Below, piece after piece: positions 17,448-25,910 of a stretch of DNA of 64,000 bases. The position numbers were made by a program, and so were the translations under genes. Location of the stretch: NCBI RefSeq assembly GCF_003425985.1, contig NZ_CP022985.1:1153501-1217500 (forward strand), in the 5' to 3' direction. Numbering within the stretch: the stretch's first letter is position 1; every line of letters starts with the position of its first letter. Source of the DNA: Mariniflexile sp. TRM1-10. GTDB lineage: Bacteria; Bacteroidota; Bacteroidia; Flavobacteriales; Flavobacteriaceae. The notes beneath the pieces are model-generated. The model was not told where the DNA came from and made no database searches. It saw only the letters and a program-made list of their open reading frames with translations.

Positions 17448-18686
17448 ATGAAACATACAACAAAATTTATAGCGCTATTTACTATTGCTTTAGGTTTATC
17501 CGCCACAGCTTGTAAAAATGCAAAAGAAAATCCTAAAGAAACTGCTACTGTTGAAAAAGTGGTTCCAGAAAACCTAAAATGGTCAGAACGTATGATGCTT
17601 TCTGAAATTGAACGTTTTCCAGAGGCAACCAAATTAGATTTTGCAACCAGAGCACGTTGGACCTATACCCCAGGATTGGTTTTATCGGCTTGTATTAAAG
17701 TTTATGAGCAAACTAACAACCAAAAATATTACGATTATATATACGGTTACGCCAACGATTTAATTGATAGTACAGGTACCATAGCCACCTATTCGCTTGA
17801 AAAGCAAAATCTAGACATGATTAAGTCTGGCGACGTCCTATTATATCTTTACCCTAAAACAAAAGAAGAACGTTTTTTAAAGGCCATACATACTCTAAAC
17901 GAACAAATGGAGTCTCAACCAAAAACGTCTGATGGTGGGTATTGGCATAAAAAAGTATATCCACACCAAATGTGGTTGGATGGCTTATATATGGCAGAAC
18001 CATTTCACACGCGATATGCCAAAGAGTATGTAGAAGATGAAGCAAAAAAACAAAAAATATACAACGATGTTGTTTTACAATTTGACCTTATACAAAAACA
18101 CAGTCGCGATGAAAAGTCAGGTTTATTATACCATGGCTGGGATGAAAGTAAAGAACAAAAATGGGCAAATAAAGAAACAGGAAATTCTCAGCACTTTTGG
18201 TCTAGAGGCATGGGCTGGTACGGTATGGCCATGGTAGATGTCTTAGATTTTTTACCAGAAAACCATCCAGGAAGAGAGCGCATCATAACCTATTTAAACC
18301 AATATGCCGAAGCTATAACCAACGTACAAGACAAATCGGGGTTATGGTGGCAAGTTTTAGATCAAGGCGATAGAGAAGGCAATTATTTGGAGGCGACTGG
18401 CACTTCTATGTTTACCTACACGTTTGCTAAAGGTGTTCGTAAAGGATATTTGCCGGAAAAATACTTAGACGTTGCAAAAAAAGCTTATGATGGCCTTTTA
18501 GAAAATTTAATTACAGTGGAAGAGAACGGTATTGTAAACCTAAATCAATGTTGTGCAGTAGCAGGATTAGGCGGAAACCCTTACAGAGATGGCTCTTATG
18601 AATATTACATTAATGAAACCATCCGTTCTAACGATCCTAAAGGAACAGGGCCATTCATTATGGCTAGTTTAGAATTAAACAAATAA
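17448..18686 (+). CDS. GH105 unsaturated (rhamno)galacturonyl hydrolase, lipoprotein
   Basis: 412 aa. Lipobox ATAC (Cys22). An (alpha/alpha)6 barrel with GH105 landmarks: RWTYTPGLVLSA, MWLDGLYMAEPF (the Asp at about residue 176 is the predicted general acid, as in YteR), HGWDESKEQKWANKETGNSQHFWSRGMGWYGMAMVD, SGLWWQVLD and LEATGTSMFTY. It removes the 4,5-unsaturated uronic acid left at the non-reducing end by PL1/PL10-type lyases through hydration of the double bond, probably in the periplasm. The 60-bp gap after DUF4861 holds only short repeat-like words (GTTATGAG). A leader RNA element follows it. Confidence 0.92.
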   Translation: MKHTTKFIALFTIALGLSATACKNAKENPKETATVEKVVPENLKWSERMMLSEIERFPEATKLDFATRARWTYTPGLVLSACIKVYEQTNNQKYYDYIYGYANDLIDSTGTIATYSLEKQNLDMIKSGDVLLYLYPKTKEERFLKAIHTLNEQMESQPKTSDGGYWHKKVYPHQMWLDGLYMAEPFHTRYAKEYVEDEAKKQKIYNDVVLQFDLIQKHSRDEKSGLLYHGWDESKEQKWANKETGNSQHFWSRGMGWYGMAMVDVLDFLPENHPGRERIITYLNQYAEAITNVQDKSGLWWQVLDQGDREGNYLEATGTSMFTYTFAKGVRKGYLPEKYLDVAKKAYDGLLENLITVEENGIVNLNQCCAVAGLGGNPYRDGSYEYYINETIRSNDPKGTGPFIMASLELNK

Positions 18687-18711
18687 AAAACACTATATAA
18701 ATACAAGATTA

Positions 18712-18776
18712 ATGAAACATCCATTCTAAAAGTCTTTTTTACGTACAGAAATAGGACTATGGATGTAACATCCGAC
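18712..18776 (+). ncRNA. Conserved structured leader RNA, copy 2 (before GH43)
   Basis: P1 is CATCCAT (18718-18724) with ATGGATG (18759-18765). P2 is TAAAA with TTTTA. The conserved joint ACGTACAGAAATAGGACTA and a 3' CATCCGAC follow, the last with one change from CATCTGAC. The gene start lies in CAGATG (18800-18805). It sits between two same-strand genes with no visible promoter. Confidence 0.7.
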
Positions 18777-18802
18777 CGATAAAAAACCAATAAATACAAC
18801 AG

Positions 18803-20431
18803 ATGAAATTTTATTCTATTTTATTTTCACTTTTAAGTACCACACTCGTATTTGCACAAGCAAACAAACCTTATGTCTCTGAAGTTTGGGTAGCCGATAA
18901 TGGTGATGGCACATACAAAAACCCAATAATATATGCCGATTATTCAGATCCCGATGTGGTAAGAGTTGGAGACGACTATTACATGACGGCTTCTAGTTTT
19001 AATTCGGCTCCTGCCCTACCCATATTACATTCAAAAGATATGGTAAACTGGAAATTAATTAACCATGCTTTGCCTTTACAAGTCCCTTTTGAAACCTTTA
19101 ACATTCCCCAACATGGTAATGGTGTTTGGGCACCGAGTATTCGTTACCATAACAATGAAATTTACATTTATTGGGGCGACCCAGACTTTGGTATTTACAT
19201 GGTGAAAACAAAAGATCCTTACGGTAAATGGGACGACCCTATTTTGGTCATGGAAGGTAAAGGGCTTATTGATGCGTGTCCACTTTTTGACGATAATGGT
19301 GAAGCCTACTTAGTACATGCCTATGCAGGAAGTCGTGCCGGAGTTAAAAGTTTGTTATCTGTCAACAAAATGAATCCTGAAGGTACTAAAGTTTTAGATC
19401 CAGGCATTCATGTATTTGATGGTCATGAAAATCACGAAACCGTTGAAGGATCTAAATTCTACAAACGCAATGGCTACTATTACATCTTTGCTCCTGCTGG
19501 TGGTGTAGCAACAGGGTGGCAATTAATTTTACGCTCTAAAAACATTTATGGTCCTTACGAAGAAAAAGTGGTTTTAGAACAAGGAAAAACAAAAATCAAT
19601 GGCCCTCATCAAGGGGCTTGGGTAGATACTCCTAATGGCGAATCGTGGTTTTACCATTTTCAAGATGTTGATGCTTATGGTCGTATCGTACATTTACAAC
19701 CAATGACTTGGAAAAATGATTGGCCAATAATGGGCAAAGATTTAGATGGTAATGGTATTGGCGAACCAGTAATGTCGCATAAAAAACCCAACGTTGGAAA
19801 AACATACCCCATAGAAACTCCCGCAGAGACTGATAATTTTGATGGCTTTAATATAGGGCTTCAATGGCAATGGAATGCCAATAACAATGTTGTGTGGCAC
19901 GCCAAATTACCAGGAAATGACTATTTAAGATTGTTCTCTATAAAAGTTCCAGAAGGTTCAAAAAACCTTTGGATGGTTCCTAACCTATTGCTTCAAAAAT
20001 TTCCGGCACCTAACTTTTCAGCAACCACAAAAATTTCATTGGTGCCTGAAGAAGCTAAAAGCGGAAAAACAGCAGGCTTAATTATTATGGGAATGGATTA
20101 TGCTACGTTAAGCATTAGTCATGATGAAAATGGTTTTTATATTCAACAAACCGAAGCCATAAAGGCTATTGACGGAGTCGAAGAAAAAATCATTGAAAAA
20201 GAACGGTTAAAATCAAACGCCGCTTATTTTAAAGTTGAAGTTTCTGCTCCAGATGCTATGTGCCAATTTAGCTATTCTGAAAACGGTAAAAAATTCAAGA
20301 AAATTGGCAAACCCTTTAAAGCACAGCCAGGTAAATGGGTTGGTGCTAAAGTGGGCGTGTTTAGTGTAAGTACCCAAGAAGCCAAACGCGGCGGCTATGC
20401 TGATGTAGATTGGTTTAGAATTACTAAGTAA
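18803..20431 (+). CDS. GH43-family glycosidase with C-terminal beta-sandwich
   Basis: 542 aa. Signal peptide 1-19 (ending VFAQ). The five-bladed propeller starts at NPIIYADYSDPDVVRVGDDYYMTASSF (catalytic-base Asp in SDPD, about residue 50), followed by VWAPSIRYHNNEIYIYWGD, LIDACPLFDDNGEAYLVHA (the Asp that tunes the acid) and ENHETVEGSKFYKRNGYYYIF (acid Glu, about 214). The last 200 residues (from about 340, DNFDGFNIGLQWQWNAN) form the lectin-like domain seen in subfamilies such as GH43_12. Family activities are exo beta-xylosidase and alpha-L-arabinofuranosidase; a pectin side chain is the likely target. Codon use is like that of its neighbours. The start context is CAGATG after a leader RNA. 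Confidence 0.9.
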   Translation: MKFYSILFSLLSTTLVFAQANKPYVSEVWVADNGDGTYKNPIIYADYSDPDVVRVGDDYYMTASSFNSAPALPILHSKDMVNWKLINHALPLQVPFETFNIPQHGNGVWAPSIRYHNNEIYIYWGDPDFGIYMVKTKDPYGKWDDPILVMEGKGLIDACPLFDDNGEAYLVHAYAGSRAGVKSLLSVNKMNPEGTKVLDPGIHVFDGHENHETVEGSKFYKRNGYYYIFAPAGGVATGWQLILRSKNIYGPYEEKVVLEQGKTKINGPHQGAWVDTPNGESWFYHFQDVDAYGRIVHLQPMTWKNDWPIMGKDLDGNGIGEPVMSHKKPNVGKTYPIETPAETDNFDGFNIGLQWQWNANNNVVWHAKLPGNDYLRLFSIKVPEGSKNLWMVPNLLLQKFPAPNFSATTKISLVPEEAKSGKTAGLIIMGMDYATLSISHDENGFYIQQTEAIKAIDGVEEKIIEKERLKSNAAYFKVEVSAPDAMCQFSYSENGKKFKKIGKPFKAQPGKWVGAKVGVFSVSTQEAKRGGYADVDWFRITK

Positions 20432-20469
20432 TAAACATAATCAAGATAAAGCGACTCAATGGTAATCTT

Positions 20470-23100
20470 ATGAAAAAATGGCATGTTTTTTTAGTTTTAT
20501 TACTGGTATTAGAAATTAGCTACGGACAGAACACATTTCCTTTCCAAAATCCAGAATTATCTCAAGAAGAAAGAGCTAACGACTTAATTTCTCGATTAAC
20601 TCTTGAAGAAAAAATCGAACAGCTAATGTCGGATGCTCCAGCCATTGATTGCTTAGGTATTCCTAAATATGACTGGTGGAATGAAGCATTACATGGTGTT
20701 GCAAGATCTGGTTATGCAACAGTTTTCCCTCAATCCATAACAATTGCCGCCTCTTGGAATACGGATTTGTTATATAATGTAGCATCCGTGATTTCAGATG
20801 AAGCAAGAGCGAAATATCACGAATATGTTAGGCGTGGTCAACATGATATTTATCAAGGACTTACTTTCTGGTCACCTAACATTAACATTTTCAGAGACCC
20901 AAGATGGGGAAGAGGTCATGAAACTTATGGTGAAGATCCCTATTTAACCAGCCAATTAGGTCTACAATTTGTGAATGGATTACAAGGAAATGATTCAACA
21001 TACTTAAAAACTGTTGCCACAGCAAAACACTTCGCTGTACATTCGGGACCAGAAGCTTTGCGCCACGAGTTTAATGTATCAACAGATATGAAGGATTTTT
21101 GGGAAACCTATTTACCTGCATTTAGGACTTTAGTCAAGGATGGCCATGTATATTCTGTGATGACTGCCTACAATCGTGTAAATAATAAAGCAGCGAGCGC
21201 TAGTGACGAATTGTACGATATCTTAAGGAATAAATGGGGTTTTAAAGGATATGTTGTTTCAGATTGTGGAGCTATAGAGGATATTTGGAAAACACATAAA
21301 TTGACCAACAATGCCGCCTCTGCTTCTGCCCTAGCCTTAAAAGCAGGCTGTGATTTAAATTGTGGGAGTTCATATGAGTTTTTAAGCGCCGCTATAAAAG
21401 AAGGTTTAATAAGTGAAAATGACTTGAATATTGCAGTTAAACGACTTTTTTTAGCTCGAATAAAACTAGGCATGTTCGATGGCAATCTAAAAACACCTTA
21501 TTCAGAAATACCTTTTGCTGTTAATGATAATTCAGCCCACTCCTCTTTGGCCAGAAAAGCTGCCCAAGAAAGCATTGTATTATTAAAAAATAAAGAACAG
21601 CTTTTACCGCTTTCAAAAGATATAAAAACAATAGCCGTTATTGGTCCAAATGCAGATAATGTTGAGTCATTATGGGGCAATTACAGTGGAATTCCAAGTA
21701 AACCTGTTACTATTCTCCAAGGAATAAAAAACAAATTAAGTCCAGAAGTTGAGGTGCTATATTCAGAAGGCAGTACCTTAGCAGAGGGAATCCCTACTAT
21801 GGAAGTTATTCCCTCAATTTATCTCCGCACTAATAACAATATTCAAGGACTAACAGGACAGTATTATAATAATGTAAATTGGGAAGGAAAACCTTTATTC
21901 GAAAGAATTGACGATAATATTTCTTTCCAATGGGATATTGATACACCTGATCCTCGCTTGAAGATGGGAAATTATTCTATCAAATGGACAGGATATTTAT
22001 TACCACCAAAAACAGGCATCTATTCTTTCAGTGATTGGGGAAAACCATTCATGGAGTTTTCTATAGAAGGCATACAGGGAGGAGGAAAACATAAACATCA
22101 TGCTTCTATAAACCCAAAAGAAGTTCAGCTTGAAGCAGGTAAAAAGTATAAAATTGAAGTAAAATATAAGAATTACTATGGTGATGCAACCGCAAAAATG
22201 TTGTGGGGCATACCAACAAACAACCAAAAAGAAAAAGCTGTAGAAATAGCAAAAAAGGCAGATGTTATAATCTTAGCCTTAGGTTTGAATGAGCGACTTG
22301 AAGGTGAAGAAATGAGTATAAAAGTTGATGGATTCGAAAGAGGAGATCGCACAAAACTAGATTTGCCTAAAACGCAAGAAGATCTTATGAAAGCCATAGC
22401 TGCAACAGGCAAACCGGTTGTGTTAGTTTTGGTTAATGGTGGCGCTTTAGCCATTAATTGGGCGTCAGATAACTTGTCAGCAATAGTATCTGCAGGTTAT
22501 CCTGGGCAGCAAGGTGGAAATGCTATTGCGGATGTATTGTTTGGTGATTATAATCCTGCAGGAAGATTACCCATTACCTATTATAAATCCATTGATCAAT
22601 TACCTCCTTTTGAAGATTATAATATGAAAGGAAGAACTTATCGCTATTTCGATCAAGAACCATTATTCCCATTTGGATTTGGGTTAAGTTACACCAAATT
22701 TGCTTACACTAATTTCAAAATGCCATCTAAAATAGAAATTAATAAACCTATAGAAGTTTCTGTAACAGTCTCTAATATTGGTGATTTTGATGGAGATGAA
22801 GTCGTTGAACTATATCTTAAAGATGAAAAAGCTACCACACCTAGACCAAAGCATCAATTAATTGGTTTTAAAAGAGTTAATATTAAAAAGGCCGAACAAA
22901 AGGAAGTCAAATTTACTATTTTGCCAAGACAACTTTCCATGATTAATAATAAAAATGAATTGGTAATAGAACCTGGTTGGTTCACGGTTTCCGTGGGAGG
23001 TGGGCAACCAAATTTAATAGAGGAAAATCGAGCAATCTCAACCGAATGTATTTCTAAACGTATAAAGGTAATAGGTAAAACTAGCCTTATAGAATTTTAA
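20470..23100 (+). CDS. GH3 beta-glycosidase with inserted PA14 domain
   Basis: 876 aa. Signal peptide 1-20 (ending SYGQ). GH3 N-terminal TIM barrel (about 30-340: LTLEEKIEQLM, DWWNEALHGVARSG, SPNINIFRDPRWGRGHETYGEDP, KHFAVHSGPE, and the nucleophile region GYVVSDCGAI with Asp near 264). Alpha/beta sandwich (about 365-445 and 590-710), interrupted by a PA14 module (about 455-585: LTGQYYNN, IKWTGYLLPPKTGIYSFS). Fibronectin-III-like C-terminus (about 760-870). The DWWNEALHG signature is common in xylosidase/glucosidase-type GH3 enzymes. It probably acts as an exo-beta-xylosidase or beta-glucosidase on side-chain oligosaccharides in the periplasm. It starts 38 bp after GH43 and is followed 7 bp later by GH28. 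Confidence 0.93.
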   Translation: MKKWHVFLVLLLVLEISYGQNTFPFQNPELSQEERANDLISRLTLEEKIEQLMSDAPAIDCLGIPKYDWWNEALHGVARSGYATVFPQSITIAASWNTDLLYNVASVISDEARAKYHEYVRRGQHDIYQGLTFWSPNINIFRDPRWGRGHETYGEDPYLTSQLGLQFVNGLQGNDSTYLKTVATAKHFAVHSGPEALRHEFNVSTDMKDFWETYLPAFRTLVKDGHVYSVMTAYNRVNNKAASASDELYDILRNKWGFKGYVVSDCGAIEDIWKTHKLTNNAASASALALKAGCDLNCGSSYEFLSAAIKEGLISENDLNIAVKRLFLARIKLGMFDGNLKTPYSEIPFAVNDNSAHSSLARKAAQESIVLLKNKEQLLPLSKDIKTIAVIGPNADNVESLWGNYSGIPSKPVTILQGIKNKLSPEVEVLYSEGSTLAEGIPTMEVIPSIYLRTNNNIQGLTGQYYNNVNWEGKPLFERIDDNISFQWDIDTPDPRLKMGNYSIKWTGYLLPPKTGIYSFSDWGKPFMEFSIEGIQGGGKHKHHASINPKEVQLEAGKKYKIEVKYKNYYGDATAKMLWGIPTNNQKEKAVEIAKKADVIILALGLNERLEGEEMSIKVDGFERGDRTKLDLPKTQEDLMKAIAATGKPVVLVLVNGGALAINWASDNLSAIVSAGYPGQQGGNAIADVLFGDYNPAGRLPITYYKSIDQLPPFEDYNMKGRTYRYFDQEPLFPFGFGLSYTKFAYTNFKMPSKIEINKPIEVSVTVSNIGDFDGDEVVELYLKDEKATTPRPKHQLIGFKRVNIKKAEQKEVKFTILPRQLSMINNKNELVIEPGWFTVSVGGGQPNLIEENRAISTECISKRIKVIGKTSLIEF

Positions 23101-23107
23101 AAAACTT

Positions 23108-24802
23108 ATGAAAACGAAACAATCTCAGTCACTTTTAGCACTTTTCATCTTTACAATCACATGTCATATTAGTGCCCAAAAAACAGTTCAAATTAATGAG
23201 CAAAATATTTATGAAAATATTGAGTTCAACATGCCCAAAGTAAACACCACCAGTTTTCCAGACTATCAAGTTAGTATTACAGACTTTGGAGGCATAACGG
23301 GTGGAATCGTTAAAAATACCGATGCCTTTGCAAAAGCAATTAATGATGTATCAACTAAAGGTGGCGGTAAAGTTATAGTACCTCGTGGTGTTTGGCTTAC
23401 GGGTCCTATTTCTTTTAAAAGCAATATAAATCTTCATTTAGAAGATGGCGCTTTAATTGTTTTTAGTGATGATTTTGATGATTACCCCTTGGTAAAAACC
23501 AGTTTTGAAGGTTTAAACACCGTAAGATGTGTATCTCCAATAAATGCTAACAACGTTGAAAACATTGCCATAACCGGCAATGGTATTATCGATGGCAGTG
23601 GCGATGCATGGCGACCTGTAAAAGTTAGTAAAATGACCGATGGCCAATGGAAAAAACTGGTAAATTCTGGCGGCGTGCTTTCTAAAGACAAAAAAATATG
23701 GTTTCCATCAGAAGGCTCTAAAAAAGGTTATGAAAGTAGTACCAATTTCAACGTACCCGATTTAATAAATGAAGCCGAATTACAATCGGTAAAAGATTTT
23801 CTACGTCCAGTAATGGTAAGCATCGTAAACAGTAAACGCATCCTTTTAGATGGTCCTACATTTCAAAATTCACCAGCATGGAATATTCATCCATTAATGT
23901 GTGAAGATCTTATTATACGAAATCTTAAGGTTAGAAATCCTTGGTATTCTCAAAATGGCGATGGCCTGGATTTGGAATCCTGTAAAAATGCACTGGTTTA
24001 CAATAACACGTTTGATGTTGGTGATGATGCGATTTGCTTTAAATCTGGTAAAGATAAAGATGGTAGAGACCGTGGCATACCTACTGAGAATGTCATCGTA
24101 AAAAACAACATCGTTTATCATGCCCATGGAGGCTTTGTTATTGGAAGTGAAATGTCTGGTGGCGTTAAAAATATACATATTTCGAACTGCACATTTATTG
24201 GTACCGATGTGGGTTTGCGTTTTAAAAGCACCAGAGGAAGAGGCGGTATTGTTGAGAACATTTATATTTCTAATATAGACATGATACATATTCCAACGGA
24301 AGCTATCCGTTTCAATTTATACTATTCAGGTAAATCACCTGTTTTAGAAGAAGGAGAAGCATCTGATAATAAAATACAAGAAGAGAAACTGGTTGAAGTC
24401 ACCGAGGAAACCCCTTCGTTTAGAAATATCTTTATGAAAAATATTCATGTAGCAGATTCTGAAACAGCTATATTTTTTATGGGATTACCAGAAATGAACC
24501 TAAAAAATATTTCTATTGAAGATTCTTTTTTTGAAACTAAAAAAGGCATTACAGCTATTGATGCCGATGGTATTACCCTAAAAAATGTTAAAATAAAAGC
24601 TTCAGATGATTTTGCCCTAACCGTATATAATAGCAAAAACATTAAAGCCAGTAATTTTAACTTCAAAGGAAGTAAATCTGCTATCAAAGTTTTAGGTTCG
24701 AAAACCAGCAATGTTCAGTTTGATAAAAAAGATATTTCAAATGAAAAGGAACAAATCCAACAAGGCATGGGATTAAACAAAAACGCTATAAAAATTAAAT
24801 AA
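23108..24802 (+). CDS. GH28 polygalacturonase-type enzyme
   Basis: 564 aa. Signal peptide 1-24 (ending ISAQ). GH28 motifs: NGDGLDLES (about 283), GDDAICFKSGKD (about 305), AHGGFVIGSE (about 339), RFKSTRGRGG (about 371). The long insert between residues about 175 and 235 (KVSKMTDGQWKKLVNSGG...FPSEGSKKGY) is typical of the exo-type or digalacturonate-releasing Bacteroidota branch. The last 90 residues add more beta-helix turns. It hydrolyses alpha-1,4-linked galacturonate. The gene is packed into an operon: 7 bp after GH3 and 3 bp before the esterase. Confidence 0.92.
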   Translation: MKTKQSQSLLALFIFTITCHISAQKTVQINEQNIYENIEFNMPKVNTTSFPDYQVSITDFGGITGGIVKNTDAFAKAINDVSTKGGGKVIVPRGVWLTGPISFKSNINLHLEDGALIVFSDDFDDYPLVKTSFEGLNTVRCVSPINANNVENIAITGNGIIDGSGDAWRPVKVSKMTDGQWKKLVNSGGVLSKDKKIWFPSEGSKKGYESSTNFNVPDLINEAELQSVKDFLRPVMVSIVNSKRILLDGPTFQNSPAWNIHPLMCEDLIIRNLKVRNPWYSQNGDGLDLESCKNALVYNNTFDVGDDAICFKSGKDKDGRDRGIPTENVIVKNNIVYHAHGGFVIGSEMSGGVKNIHISNCTFIGTDVGLRFKSTRGRGGIVENIYISNIDMIHIPTEAIRFNLYYSGKSPVLEEGEASDNKIQEEKLVEVTEETPSFRNIFMKNIHVADSETAIFFMGLPEMNLKNISIEDSFFETKKGITAIDADGITLKNVKIKASDDFALTVYNSKNIKASNFNFKGSKSAIKVLGSKTSNVQFDKKDISNEKEQIQQGMGLNKNAIKIK

Positions 24803-24805
24803 TAG

Positions 24806-25714
24806 ATGACAAAAAAAGCACTGATAGTGTTTAGCTTCTTTTTTTCCCTGACACTTTCTGCACAAGATATTATCCCTTTGTGGCCAAAAGGAAAAATGCC
24901 TAACTCTAAAGGCATGAACCTAGAGCATATTGAAGAACGCGAACGCATCACTCAGGTTTCAGAACCTAAAATGCTAGGTTTCTTTCCTCCTAAAGAAGAA
25001 CAAAACGGCAGTAGCGTTTTAATAATGCCTTCGGGTGGCTATGCAAAACTAACTTACAATTTAGGCGGTATTCAATTAGCAAAATGGTTTAATACGCAAG
25101 GCATTACAGCATTTGTTCTTATTTACCGTTTGCCTAATTCACCAGACTTGTTAGTTAGTGAAAACGGTCCTATACAAGATGCCCAACGTGCCTTAAAACT
25201 AATACGCCATCATGCCGATACATGGCACCTAGATATAAATAAAGTAGGTCTTTTTGGAGCTTCGGCGGGTGGACATTTAGCTTCTACTATAGCAACCCAT
25301 AAAACGGATGTTTCAAAAATCAATGATGCCGTTGACCACCAAATATTTACCCCAAATTTCATGATTTTAGTATCTCCTGTAATTAGTTTAGGCGAATACA
25401 CACATAAAGGCAGTCTTAAGAATCTTTTAGGGGATCATGCCACTTCAGAAACTATTCATGAATACTCAAATGAATTTCATGTTACTGAAAATACGCCACC
25501 AACAATTTTATTTCATGCACAAAATGACCCTGCTGTAAATGTTATGAACAGCCTTTTGTTTTATAAGGAAATGATAAAGCATGATGTTAAAGGGTCACTT
25601 CATATTTTCCCAAAAGGGGAACATAACATTGGGATCTATAATGCATCTTCTTTAACTGACGAATGGAAAAATTTATGCTCAAAATGGTTAAAAGAAATAG
25701 AAATAACAAAATGA
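24806..25714 (+). CDS. Alpha/beta-hydrolase carbohydrate esterase
   Basis: 302 aa. Signal peptide 1-19 (ending LSAQ). An alpha/beta-hydrolase fold with MPSGGY (oxyanion), the nucleophile elbow GASAGGH (Ser about 152), HAQNDP (Asp about 241) and KGEHN (His about 273). It belongs to the acetyl-xylan or feruloyl-esterase-like group of small secreted esterases (BD-FAE/lipase-like). Within a pectin operon its likely job is removal of O-acetyl or feruloyl groups from oligomers. The start is 3 bp after the GH28 stop, in the context TAATAGATGAC. Its stop codon overlaps the first bases of the next leader RNA. Confidence 0.85.
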   Translation: MTKKALIVFSFFFSLTLSAQDIIPLWPKGKMPNSKGMNLEHIEERERITQVSEPKMLGFFPPKEEQNGSSVLIMPSGGYAKLTYNLGGIQLAKWFNTQGITAFVLIYRLPNSPDLLVSENGPIQDAQRALKLIRHHADTWHLDINKVGLFGASAGGHLASTIATHKTDVSKINDAVDHQIFTPNFMILVSPVISLGEYTHKGSLKNLLGDHATSETIHEYSNEFHVTENTPPTILFHAQNDPAVNVMNSLLFYKEMIKHDVKGSLHIFPKGEHNIGIYNASSLTDEWKNLCSKWLKEIEITK

Positions 25715-25775
25715 ACCATCCATATTAAAAACACTTTTAACACACAGAGGCATGATTATGGATGTAACATCTGAC
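25711..25775 (+). ncRNA. Conserved structured leader RNA, copy 3 (before GH95-CE12)
   Basis: P1 is CATCCAT (25717-25723) with ATGGATG (25758-25764), a perfect 7 bp. P2 is TTAAAA-ACAC-TTTTAA. The conserved joint CACACAGAGGCATGATT and 3' CATCTGAC follow. The element overlaps the esterase stop codon (25712-25714). The gene start lies 135 nt further, in TAGATG, which can still pair with CATCTG through a G-U. A patch of repeat-like sequence separates the two. Confidence 0.75.
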
Positions 25776-25782
25776 GGAAGAG

Positions 25783-25900
25783 TTATGAGTTAAGAGTTAA
25801 GTCTAACCAAGGTAAAGATTAACAATTAACCGATAACCAGAATTAAGAATTAAAGAACCCTTAGAACCAGCATGAGTCCCCTTCGGGGTTAGGGAGCTAA
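25783..25900. repeat. Intergenic repeat patch with CCCC-TTC-GGGG hairpin
   Basis: Degenerate words (GTTATGAGTTAAGAGTTAAG, AACAATTAACCGATAACC) resemble the region 14550-14815. They are followed by CCCCTTCGGGG (about 25878-25888) and TTAGGGAG. The hairpin has no T-run, so it is not a standard terminator. It looks like an insertion between the leader RNA and its gene. Confidence 0.55.
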
Positions 25901-25910
25901 ATATAAATAG